From the NCBI GenBank assembly GCA_024362935.1, contig JANCRA010000011.1, forward strand, positions 7,371,501-7,435,500: a stretch of 64,000 bases of DNA, in the 5' to 3' direction. The notes under the pieces are model-generated. The model was not told where the DNA came from. It saw only the letters and a list, made by a program, of their open reading frames with translations, and made no database searches. The translations under genes and the position numbers were made by a program. Below, in pieces: positions 42,401 through 64,000 of this stretch (its first letter is position 1; each line of letters starts with the position of its first letter). The DNA comes from Setophaga petechia. Taxonomy: Eukaryota; Chordata; Aves; Passeriformes; Parulidae.

Positions 42401-45400
42401 TACACTTTGTACTTATTTTCCTGACAAAAACTGACCTCTGGTTATGCAATAGGCATGGAGTTGTGAGTTTACAACTGTCAATTAATAAAATGGGAACATG
42501 AGAGTGAGAGGTATCTAAAAACATAAAAACCTTTAATTTTCTTCAGCTGTATCACACACAGAATAGTGTAAATTATTTTGGTAGTTTTTGCATGAGAAAA
42601 TAATAAACTGTATGTAACTTAGCTTGTAATTACTGTTGTGCCCTGTTGGAGATAACTGTCTGTACTAGTCCAGTGCTGATGATTTATATGGTGGTGTTAT
42701 GCCATGCACCTGTTTGCTAGTAAACAGAATTTGTCTCCTTATATTAAATGCAAAAAGCAACAGCTCGCTTTGTTACTTAAGATGAACAAATGCCCTTTAA
42801 TTCTCTGGCCACATGTGGTGTGGGCTTTTTTCACTTGAAAGTACTTTTGTTCCTCTCTTCCATGAAGATTCCTGCTGTCATACACCGTACAACATACTAT
42901 CCAGATGTTAATCCTTTAAATAGTGCATCTAAACCAGTGTGCATCTTATTTAAACACCTGTACATATATAGAAGCTTGACAATTAAATTGGTAATAGAAA
43001 AATTTGGTGCAGCTGTTTTAATCTTTGTTTGTTTAGAGCAACCAATAACTGTTTTGTTCTCTTAAAGTGGGGGCGGGCAGGCTGCTTGCTGTTACACAAA
43101 AAACAAATTAAGAGCTATTTGAAAAAGAAATGAAACTCTTTAATGGAATGTCAAGCTTGTAAGTTTTCCTGAAAAACCACTCCCAGAAGAATACAAAGCA
43201 TCAGCCAGGATTTCAAATATTGCCAGAATAATGCCAGTCCTAGCATTCAGTTGTGTAGCACTTAAACTTGCTGAAGAAGTTAACTTGTACTGGTAAGATT
43301 TCTGCAGTTTCACTACAAAAACTGTTTTGTAGACAGATCCATACTTTCAAGTTCTGTGAGAGCTTTTTCCCTCCCCCTGCTACCATTAGGAAAAGTAGGG
43401 ATGGACTGAAATTTTGGATGGGAAACTTACTGAAAATGTGTAGATATCATAGATGTTTATCCTTACGTAAGAGAGGTTACTGACTGGTGCTCTGTGGGAG
43501 CCAGTTTTCTCTCCAATATTTATTAACGACCCAAATCGTAAGATTTTTTCATCTATTAAATTTATACATGAGAAATAGATGGGGAAAACTGCAGATGTGC
43601 TGGATAGTACAAACAAAATTCAAAATTTATCTTGACAAATTGAATTGGAAAAACACAATCCAGTTTGATAGGAACAAATAGGAGGTACTGCACTTAGGGA
43701 AAAAGTAGTAGGGGGATAGTTGGGTAAGTTCTCTTGAGGTGATGTCAAATCTAATTGGACATCAGTAGCATGCTGAATTAATAAAAATGATATCATGGAC
43801 AGGAACTCCTTCTTCAGGTATGTGCATAAGACTTTGACTATTGTGTTGAGTTTATTCTCCATTTTAAAGAATACAACTTTGTCCTTTTCAGGCTCTCCGT
43901 TACTTCCACATGGCGGAAGAAGGTAAGACCTGTGACTCATTTTGACTGAAAAATATCTTTTAGGCAGCAAACCTCTAGCTGTCAGTATTACTTTAGTAAC
44001 TGCAGCCACCAAACCCGAAACAGTATAATATGATCAGCTGATAAATGTGGTGTGCCCCTCAGCACACTGAGGTGTTACATTGCAACATTTTATCAGTATG
44101 TTGCACATCTAGTATAAATACCAAAGTGAAATTTCTACCTTCCTAAAGTACTCTTCTCTAAGGAATTCAACAGGAGTGCAGGGAGGTAGAAGAAATAAAA
44201 AAAGGAATTCTGTGTTACTTTTTTAGAATTTTCTTAAGAGTTTGAAAGTCCTCTTTATCCTAAATAGAAAACAGAAAAAGCAGACTTTTTATTATTTCAG
44301 AAGGTATTATGCCAACCTGACAGTTAAACTGTACACATGATACAAAATAAAATATGAACGTGTTATTTCTCCAGGAGTGAAGCCATAGGCAAAACTCAGT
44401 AGCTGAAAGATAAAGGAAGACAAGGGAAGACAGTGTCCTATGAAAGATTTGTACATAGTTAAATTATTGAAGATTAGAGGAAAGGCTCATAGTGTGTCTT
44501 CCCAAGTGTCAGATGATGCAGCTGTGAACTGGAACAGTGAATTTCATCTCAAAATTTGCCTCCAAAACACCTCCATATGTTTCGAAATCTGACCTTAAAT
44601 CCAGCAGTAGAGAAAGCCTGTGCTGTAAGTATGAACAGCAGGCAAGATTAGTCTTTAATAATGAATGATGCTTTATAAAAGCAAGGTTAAAATCTCTCCT
44701 TAAAAAATGTTTTTTCGGTGCAGTGAAAATTAAGCTGGCATCTGTATGTGCTAGCAAATGTGCCCTGTTTTCCCTTGCCTATACCTGCTAAGTTGGTTGC
44801 ACTGCCTGTTGTACCTCCTAGGTCCAGAAAAGCCCAAAACCTGCAAAGTAAAGCTGTTATATTTTAAGCTCACTGCTTCGCTCTTTGTGAGGAATCTAGT
44901 GTCATTTAGTATATTAACTAGCAAGCTGCTAATTAATAAAATTTTTTTTATGAGAAGAAAAAAATCTAGTAAGTGAAAGTTTTACATTTGCTTCCTTCTG
45001 ATCCAAAGCCAAACCATGTTTTCTAAAACAAGTATCAAAGTATAATATGCTGCTAATTCTCATGCGAAGCTTTTCTCCTGTCTCTATGCAGCTGATCCAA
45101 ATTTCTACAGCAAAAATTTGCTCTTTTTGGGGAAAACATACTTGAAGTTAAACAATAAGAAGATGGCTCTTCTGTGGTTAAGCAAAGCAAAAGAGTATCC
45201 TGCACAGACAGAGGAGGACAAACAGGTGGGAAGTTAAAAACTGTGATCATACAATCATATATTGTATCCAATATGTATGACATCATGGCAGTGGAATGTT
45301 TTATAAAATTAACTCAGGGCAATTTATAGTTCAGCACCTTCAACTCAGAATCACATCAACACCAAAAAAATTCTAGTAGGTTACTAGCCACCTCTGGAAT

Positions 45401-47286
45401 TGTGGTTGGAAATACTCTGTTTTATTCATAGCAGAGAACTGTTACCCTTTCTTCTTCATGGTAGTTCCACAGTGTCAACAATGACCCAGCCTTAGCTGTG
45501 TTACTGAGGGTGACACAGGCACCTCACTAGCCTGTTTCTGTGTGAACACAGAATCACCTTTCATGTGCCTGAAGTGGGTAAGGTAGGAATTACATTTTGG
45601 AATAGCTCACAATCATGTGAACACAAGGAAGAAAAAACCCAAATGCACCAAAACTTTAACATTGCAGTCCTTTCCAGGTCCCTAGGGACAGATTCAGATG
45701 ATCTGAGTAAGACAAATTAAGGTAGTGTATCTTTGACAGCAGATCTCCAGTGCTAGATGTCATGAGTCACTCAATTACCCTTTGAAACTGCAGAAGGATT
45801 TTGGTTGGGAGGGTAGGCATCTGCTTCCTACCTAAACATTCAAAGTACTTCCAGGAGAGGTAATCCTTCAGACTCGTTCATACCTGATAACGCATTCAGT
45901 ATAAACCAATGCAATTGCAGTTACCTTTCAAAAACAATCCTGTTAGCATCACGGCTAACAAAGCCTCAATTTGCATTTGATTTTTTATGGTTGATTGACC
46001 TCTATTTCATTTAGCACTAAAGCTGCAGTTGAGATGCAGAAGTCTGAATGTCCAACATAAGAAATACTTTGGTAGGATTTTGCATTTCACACCTTAGAAA
46101 AAACCACTACTGAGTCAGTGTTTCAGAATCCCTCTGTAGATTCACTAGTAAGCCTCAAACCATTTCTTCCACAACAACTGGGTTCCTTTAGTAACATCTT
46201 TCAGTGGAAAAACAAGTCTTGCATTCCTCCAGTGCCTTGCACAATGTTTAGGAATTTAATAGCCTAAAGGAGTAGTGGTCTCAGGTGTGTAAGGAATTGG
46301 TCAGTTCTTCTGACAGTTACTAGTAGCCAGAGGCACACATGAAACCAGTGATCCCAAAAGCTTGTCTTTAGGAACCATTCAAAAAGTATAGTCAGGAGTG
46401 AATTCTGTGCAGTGGCCAAGTTGTTAAACCACTGATCTGCTTCAGCTACTTGTGGCCTCCTGGTACTGACATCTATTTCTTAATCTCTTAGAGGGGTGCA
46501 GAGCTGCTGAACTGAGAAAGGCAGCATTCTCTCCATTCTCTGGGTGAATGTGTAAAATGCAAAATTCATTGGGAACTAGACTTGATAGTCCATTATGAAG
46601 CAAACTGGCTTGTGCAAAGACATTTGAATGTTGTCTCAGCATAACTAGGTTTTCTGAACATTTGTTACCCCAGATACTCAGAGGTTATCTGGATTACACT
46701 GTCTGCATGGCTTGCTATGTCATTACCATTGTTGGAATGGAGATTTTTGTGGTTTGAGAAGGGAGAGGGTGTTGAGATTTTTTTGCTGTTCAGTTTGTTG
46801 TTGAGGGATGTTTTAATATGAATATTAGAGACCATATTAAAATTTTACTAGGTCTTAGTCAGAAACCTTAAGCAAACAGAGCCTCATAAATGGTTCACTT
46901 CTTAGTTGCTGTCTAAAGTGTTGAAATCCCTAGGCTGGTTTGGTATGGTCAGAGGTAGGACAGTTTCCTGCATGCTCCTATTGGACTGCAGCAAATCTAG
47001 AACTAGTATCTGTATTCAACACAAACAAACTTCATTTATGTAGTAAGTGAATGACACTGAAGACACTGGCTTAAGTGATTTATTCTGATTCATATTTCAA
47101 GTACTGAGCATCTTAAACTACAGAAGAAAAATGACTCGTCCTAGGACTGTCACAGCTGCAGGGTAACATTTGGGTGCTTCTGAGGGAAGTTTTGCTAGAA
47201 GAGTCTGTAACTATCTGGGACTGTTATGTTACATTTATTTCTTTCAGGTGCAGAAAGAAGCACTGGAGCTGCTTAATTCTATATAA
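33381..47286 (+). CDS. RMDN1: Regulator of microtubule dynamics 1, complete coding region (10 exons, 302 aa)
   Basis: RMDN1 (FAM82B) is a TPR-like protein reported on microtubules and spindle poles; its paralogue RMDN3 acts at ER-mitochondria contacts. The joined exons give 909 nt with no frame break: 302 residues plus stop, against 314 in human. The Arg-rich N-terminus (MAALMAALARPFRRG, then VLRR) could be a mitochondrial-type presequence, which is my inference. Residues about 45-72 hold a moderately hydrophobic stretch (GVVLSTGSFLVYEAHKLICG). Family-typical TPR-like helices follow: VEDVIEQADYLYGSGETEKL, DDAELLWRLARSSRDLAQLG, YAKKALEKNESNFAAHKWYG, LNPKDATTIHLIGIWCYSFA, DPNFYSKNLLFLGKTYLKLN. 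The first ATG (ggcggcgATGG) is in good context; a second in-frame ATG four codons on is weaker. The promoter is shared with CPNE3. The N-terminus diverges most from mammals. Confidence 0.95.
33653..33708 (+). mobile_element. CR1 3'-tail fragment inside the CpG island
   Basis: taggttgggctcggtgatct, cagggcctcttccaacc and a tail like attcactccgattc match the CR1 3' end in plus orientation. It is only about 55 bp, in RMDN1 intron 1, about 160 bp from exon 1. Confidence 0.6.
34127..34238 (+). CDS. RMDN1: RMDN1 coding exon 2
   Basis: Residues 38-74 (VLRKSLQRGVVLSTGSFLVY ...) plus the first base of Val75. Acceptor CCTACACAG, donor AAAG|GTAATA. Confidence 0.9.
34239..36897 (+). other. RMDN1: RMDN1 intron 2
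   Basis: A 2.7-kb AT-rich intron; I see no repeat or exon-like segment in it. Confidence 0.7.
36898..36985 (+). CDS. RMDN1: RMDN1 coding exon 3
   Basis: Codes the end of Val75 through Asn103 plus two bases of Ser104: EDVIEQADYLYGSGETEKLY then RLLVQYKN. Donor AACAG|GTACTT. The frame stays open 37 codons into the intron, so retention would add an unrelated tail. Confidence 0.95.
37921..38080 (+). CDS. RMDN1: RMDN1 coding exon 4
   Basis: Finishes Ser104, then residues 105-157: DDAELLWRLARSSRDLAQLG to NESNFAAHK. Donor AAG|GTGAGC. Confidence 0.95.
38462..38510. repeat. T-rich low-complexity tract
   Basis: Long T runs interrupted by single G and C bases, in RMDN1 intron 4 just upstream of the LTR insertion. 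Confidence 0.85.
38659..39300 (-). mobile_element. Solo LTR of an endogenous retrovirus (642 bp)
   Basis: A GC-richer block in RMDN1 intron 4 with the hallmarks of a solo LTR. On the minus strand it starts TGTTGCCGTTCC and ends TTCAGCA, giving TG...CA ends. It is flanked by exact 6-bp target-site duplications, CTGCTT at 38653-38658 and 39301-39306. A minus-strand AATAAA lies at 38856-38851, about 445 bp from the LTR 5' end, as expected for the R region. There is no internal gag/pol/env sequence, so it likely arose by recombination between two LTRs. A 6-bp duplication suggests a class II (ERVK/alpharetrovirus-like) integrase. The sequence resembles songbird LTR families from memory. It lies antisense to RMDN1. 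Confidence 0.85.
39410..39499 (+). CDS. RMDN1: RMDN1 coding exon 5
   Basis: Residues 158-187, WYGICLSDVGDYEGIKTKIG then NAIIIKEHFQ. Phase 0. Donor CAG|GTAATG. It lies only 104 bp downstream of the right LTR target-site duplication. Confidence 0.95.
40151..40206 (+). CDS. RMDN1: RMDN1 coding exon 6
   Basis: Residues 188-205, RAVELNPKDATTIHLIGI, plus two bases of Trp206. Donor TTTG|GTAAGA. Confidence 0.95.
40207..42260 (+). other. RMDN1: RMDN1 intron 6
   Basis: A 2.05-kb AT-rich intron; no repeat or exon recognised. Confidence 0.7.
42261..42348 (+). CDS. RMDN1: RMDN1 coding exon 7
   Basis: Finishes Trp206, then residues 207-235: CYSFAEMPWYQRKIAATLFA then TPPTSTFQE. Donor GAG|GTACAG. Confidence 0.95.
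43500..43715 (+). mobile_element. Probable old CR1 fragment
   Basis: Scattered similarity to the CR1 coding region in plus orientation: ccaatatttattaacgaccc (CR1 has caatatctttatcaatgatc), then cttgacaaattgaattgg and ggaggtactgcacttaggg. Too diverged for certainty. RMDN1 intron 7. Confidence 0.45.
43892..43922 (+). CDS. RMDN1: RMDN1 coding exon 8 (31 bp micro-exon)
   Basis: Residues 236-245, ALRYFHMAEE, plus the first base of Ala246. Acceptor TCCTTTTCAG, donor GTAAGA. Confidence 0.93.
45092..45225 (+). CDS. RMDN1: RMDN1 coding exon 9
   Basis: Finishes Ala246, then residues 247-290: DPNFYSKNLLFLGKTYLKLN to KAKEYPAQTEEDKQ. Donor CAG|GTGGGA. Confidence 0.95.
45226..47247 (+). other. RMDN1: RMDN1 intron 9
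   Basis: A 2.0-kb intron, somewhat less AT-rich than its neighbours; no repeat recognised. Confidence 0.65.
47248..47286 (+). CDS. RMDN1: RMDN1 coding exon 10 (last)
   Basis: Residues 291-302, VQKEALELLNSI, and stop TAA at 47284-47286. Acceptor TTTCTTTCAG. Confidence 0.93.
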   Translation: MQKEALELLNSI

Positions 47287-49105
47287 GAAGAAACAAGATA
47301 ATGGGAAGTAAGTGCCTCAGGTTTGAGCAGCATAGGAAAAAGGCCCCAAATACTACTTCAGTTTACTCAAGCTGTTACTAAAAGTACAGCTCAGACCTTC
47401 TATCTCCCTCTCATTTCTATTAAAATCTGAACTGAAAGATCTGTTTCATTATGTGATGCTGTCTGTTCATTTACATGGGAATGAAGGGCTCTTCATTCAC
47501 AAGCAGGGTTGATAGTTAGAAAAGGCTGGGAGAGTGATAGCCTGGGGTTTAAATTAAGCTTTTTACTCTTCTAAACTACAAGTTATTTATGAGGAATAAT
47601 AAGAAATGTGACTAGTGTAAGTTTAAAGAAAGGAGGGACAGGGTCATGACATAATTATAATCCTGCAGTTCTTTCTATAGTGTTTTCTTGTGAGGTTCAA
47701 CGGCCTTCAAGAGTACTAGATGCTCCTACAGATTTGTCATTAAGGCTGCAACATCTTAATTCCAATGGTCTTAAATGCTAGTGTTTGACTTTGCAGAAAG
47801 TGTTTTGGTTTAAAATAAAAAATGAAGGAAAAAAGAACAAGTAGGGAACATCTAAGAAAATCCCTTTATGGGTGATATCATCAGGTGCAGTGAGAAGCTT
47901 TGTGATGATTTAGTCGCTGTAAATGTTTGCTGGGCACACACTCTTTACCCTAGGCTGTAACAACAGGAGAAATACACACTCCCAGTACATTAGAAAGTAA
48001 CTGCTGTGGAACGATATGGACTTCTGTTTGTAGACATAAAACTTTCTTCTTGGTCCTTCTACTGTGTTGGCAGGAATTTTCACCAGAAATACAAAATCAT
48101 CTAAATTAGGTGTCCAGCCAAACAATATATTCCAATTACCCAAGAGAAAAAATGGACCAGAGAATGAAGAAATACCAAACATGTGGTATTCTCAATAGAA
48201 CAGCCAAAAAAAAAATTACTAGAAAATACCTAGTATTTGCTTTACTAGGAAAGGGTATTGTAATTCTAGGAGTAAGATGAAGAACAGCATAAATTGCTTA
48301 GACTAACAAACCAAGCTAAGTCAGTAGTAAAATTTCATGATTGAGAGAGAACCTGGGGCTTGAATTAAAGCCTGATGCCATAAAACTACAGTTAAAACAG
48401 GGTTTTCCCAACTACCATGAAGTAACTATTATTTTTCTATTAGTGGAGCATAATAATGAAGTCATCCATGTTACAGTGTCTCAGGGTGGGTGATAGAGTG
48501 GTTGAGAGAGAATTTTCTGCATTCATATTCTACAAAAACATCTGCATAGTTGCTGCCAGTAGCTTTGTGGCAGAAGCATCTTTATTTAGGTGCCTTTTCT
48601 ACTGCTGCACAAAGGAAGAATATCCAAAGTAATAGCTGTGAAGTGTGTAGTGAAAAGCAGCTCATTTGCAGGAAGAAAGGAAACAACAAAACCCATAAAC
48701 TACACAACAGCTCCTTCAGGTCTTATTACTTCCCTGGTCCAATCTCCAGCCATTGCTGCCTTCCCTCTTTTTGCTGTCTTACTCACTCTCCCCAAGTACA
48801 GGTGAAATATGGGGAATTCAAGTGGGAAAAGAAAAAATTACAACACACAGTCTATCTGAAATTCCCAGAAAATGCAAGTACTGTACACACATGCACACAG
48901 GTATATTATTTTGCTTTCTTTTTCTCCAGAGTCATTCTTTCAGTCAGGCCCTTGACACCAATTCACAGGTCATACACAGGGACAGAAGGCTACTGGATTT
49001 GGTTTTTTCATGCTTACTAATCCTTACCCCACGAAAAACTACTGAAGGTATGAGACAGCTGAAGTTACCAAAACAATAAAACAACTACATTCTTGTGGTG
49101 TGCTG
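47287..49105 (+). other. RMDN1: RMDN1 3' UTR (putative)
   Basis: Two AATAAA signals fit: 47814-47819 (short form) and 49075-49080 (long form). The second is followed within about 15 bp by a GU-rich stretch (ttcttgtggtgtgctgtctt), the usual downstream element, so it is favoured. Confidence 0.55.
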
Positions 49106-49116
49106 TCTTTTTTATT
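49075..49116. terminator. Opposed poly(A) signals of RMDN1 and WWP1
   Basis: AATAAA on the plus strand at 49075-49080 with GU-rich sequence downstream, and AATAAA on the minus strand at 49116-49111 followed by a U/G-rich minus-strand stretch. They mark a possible shared 3' boundary of the two convergent genes. Confidence 0.45.
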
Positions 49117-51141
49117 TCGTTCAGTTACTCACAGATTCACAAAATTCAGCAGTTGGTAGTGGGTCACCAAGTCATTCATTAGTGCAAATTCATTAACTGA
49201 CATATAGCCCTCCTTGTCTTTTAGGCAAGTGACACACACAGTCCTGGTGCCTGGCCTTTGACCTTCTTGGTTTGTTTTCTTAAACTTCCTCCATTCTAAC
49301 CAGCATAAGTGATAATTTACGTGGATTTGCACTTCAAATGAATTCAGTGCTATATAAAAATGGTTTTGCAAAAGATATTTGGTGGTGTATGAAAAACCCT
49401 CAAAGTGGTGGAAATTTCTGAAGCTCTTACAGAAAAGTTTATGTAAGACAGCAGTCTGTTTGAGCCCCCTGCACCACTGCTGTGGCCAGAGCTCTGTACA
49501 GCCACAGCTCCAGGGTAAGCTGTGCATATTGATTACAAAGCCTTGAGACAATCCAATATGTAGAAAAATAAACTTTTGGCAGAATTCAGCTGCTGCATTG
49601 GAAAGATACATGAACAGATATAGCTGTTTTTTTCTGCATGTACACTTTTAACAGTGCAATATGATATGTTAACACAAGTGTGTTGAATCATATTCTAAAA
49701 TCATGTGTGTACAAAATTCTGTGTAATTTAAATGTAATGGAATTTACAGGTAATATTTAAAGCATATTACAAATGGTGATTTAAAACACATTTTTAGTCT
49801 ATAATAAGGAAGCACAGTTTGCTAAAAGTAGCATTTAATATAATTCACATGAATAAGGTGTTAAATTTTAGTATTTTTTAAACATGTCTTTGCAGTTCAG
49901 CAAATATATGCCAATAAAATGCCAATAAAACTAATCTTAAAATGTTTTTATATTATTGTGCACTTATGACAAACCTGATCTACATAAAAGGATGACAGGT
50001 TGTAGATGTACTTTATTCAAATACATCTAAATTTCAGTTAAGAATTTTAGAGAAATGAGAGTATTTAATACTAAATAATATTTTTATCTGTGCAAAGCTT
50101 AAGTAACTTTCATTTTATTTGAGTTTACTAAATCCAGTATCTGAAACTGAACAAGAACACCGAAAGCAGCAAAATTCACATTTCCTTTTGTATACCCTTA
50201 TAGCTCAGTTTACATTAACATAACTACAAATTTATAAAGAGGACATCACAGATTGAAAAGGAAACCAAACAAAACCAAACTTTAAAAAAAAAAACAAAAC
50301 CTGCAAGACACCAGACCAAGAAGAGAATGGGTATTATTTTTTATTTGATGATTACCTAACATCCTCGTGGTAATAACCCAAGGTACTATGTAAACAAATT
50401 TCAATGCTGCTCAAATGAATTAAAATACTCTGTTCAGCTCCTGCAGTAAGTCAGAACAGTGGCACCAATTCTTTTCAACATTACATCACATTCATCTCAT
50501 GGTACATGACTCTTGTGCAAGTAGTAAAGGCTTTATTCATGACCTTGGCTACATCAGTAGAGAGGGATATATCAGCTATTTATGTATTTTAAAAAAATTT
50601 AACTGACAGAAGAACAGATTCTGTCATCTCAAATACCAGCAGCATCTTTCTACATATTTAGGATACATTTGGCCTAAGCCTTTAACACCTTTTAGAACAG
50701 CCATGCAGTAAAACAAACTTGGAGATGTTTCTTTAGAGAACACTGAGCAGTTTAAACATTTTTCTGAATGATAAAGCCAAGATAAAGCAAATCCAGGCCC
50801 TTTTAAATGGCTGCAACTTTTCATACACTTAAAGCTCTATAAAACTAGAGCCCATTAGTATATATATTTATATTTATATATATATATATTTTAAATAAGT
50901 CTCTTGTCTGCTTTCAAAATTTATGGAGGGGTTTTTCTGGTCTTTTGAAAGGGCAATAAATAAAAGTAGAAAAGGCTGAACTGTTTTGCATATATTTGTG
51001 GAAGAACAGAGAACAATTAAACTTTTAGAGTTCCAGAAAGATCACTGTACAGAACAAAAAGCTTATATACAATAAGGTGTGCAATTTTAGTTGGCTGGGC
51101 CTTTTATTATTCAAGATATCCTTTTTGACTAGAAGTCACTT
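49106..51141 (-). other. WWP1: WWP1 3' UTR (putative)
   Basis: Minus-strand sequence after the WWP1 stop. AATAAA signals on that strand occur at 50017-50012 and 49116-49111, giving a 3' UTR of about 1.1 or 2.0 kb. A 160-codon minus-strand ORF beginning at ATG 49611 lies inside the long form; I do not recognise its product. Confidence 0.45.
50857..50890. repeat. TA-rich microsatellite
   Basis: Alternating TA with a few TTTA interruptions, in the presumed WWP1 3' UTR. Confidence 0.85.
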
Positions 51142-63496
<12,355 letters not shown>

Positions 63497-64000
63497 CTGT
63501 AAGAAAACATATTGGAGATACATTAAGAATGCAGACATCAAATCAATGCTAAATAACAGCATGAAGATTTCAAAAACACACAAAAATTGTTATTGTAAGA
63601 TAAGATCAAAGGCAGCTGGTGGTTTGGAATGCCAGTCTTCCTTTCCACCATTCTTTGCCCCCTTTTATTTTTTTTTTGCAAGTCAATTTACCAAATTTGA
63701 TAGAAAGATAAAAGATCCAGAGGGCATCAAAACCCTATGAAATGTGTAAAAACTACAAGTCACATAAAAGAGAGATATTGAATTTATCATCTTCACTGAG
63801 AAAAAGTCTGTTAAGTTAGGCTTTATAAATTCAGCTGCTTCTGGAACTAAAAAGGACATTCTAGTGCAACATTCTACAGGCTTGTTGTCACCATCCCTAT
63901 TGGACAGAAGTAAACCCTACCCATACAAAAGACATTAAGAAAGTCATTATAGGTTGGGTCAATACTTTTAATCAAAATATCTAAAAGAAGATTTGCATGT
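63497..64000 (-). other. WWP1: WWP1 intron, truncated at window edge
   Basis: AT-rich intronic sequence with no recognisable WW-domain codons or repeat. Confidence 0.6.

Noticed and set aside
43620..44012. 130-codon minus-strand ORF across RMDN1 exon 8
   Set aside because: Overlaps a supported exon on the other strand and resembles no known protein.

Overview
This is vertebrate nuclear DNA, almost certainly avian. It holds spliced genes with GT/AG introns, one strong CpG island, low overall GC, and several CR1 LINE copies, the dominant retrotransposon of birds. Four orthologues appear in the order CNGB3 (+, last exon only) - CPNE3 (-, complete) - RMDN1 (+, complete) - WWP1 (-, C-terminal 387 codons, running off the right edge). 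The same four genes are neighbours on human 8q21, so this is conserved synteny. A 642-bp LTR with 6-bp target-site duplications lies in an RMDN1 intron. Its sequence resembles songbird LTRs as I remember them, which hints at a passerine, but that was not checked by any search.

Layout. 1-806 is CNGB3 intron. 807-1040 is the last CNGB3 coding exon, followed by its 3' UTR. About 1.7-5 kb lies between converging CNGB3 and CPNE3; it has an unexplained minus-strand ORF of about 210 codons and a perfect hairpin. CPNE3 coding exons run leftwards from 23686 to 6886 (15 exons, 533 residues). Its untranslated 5' part reaches back to a CpG island at 32.7-33.8 kb. That island is shared head-to-head with RMDN1, whose 10 coding exons run rightwards from 33381 to 47286 (302 residues). 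RMDN1 and WWP1 converge at about 49.1 kb, where predicted poly(A) signals on the two strands are about 40 bp apart. Eleven WWP1 exons encode the whole HECT domain (63496 down to 51142).

The genes do not form a pathway. CNGB3 is the cone photoreceptor cyclic-nucleotide-gated channel beta subunit, CPNE3 a calcium-dependent phospholipid-binding copine, RMDN1 a TPR-like microtubule-associated protein, and WWP1 a NEDD4-family HECT E3 ubiquitin ligase. The one plausible regulatory coupling is the CPNE3/RMDN1 bidirectional promoter. Exon boundaries were set by hand from reading-frame continuity, GT/AG sites and remembered family sequence; every junction keeps the frame. I saw no CRISPR, operon, prokaryotic feature, tRNA or rRNA, and no clearly new biological system. 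The most notable non-genic items are the LTR, the 210-codon ORF, the split catalytic cysteine codon of WWP1, and several small duplications and inverted repeats.
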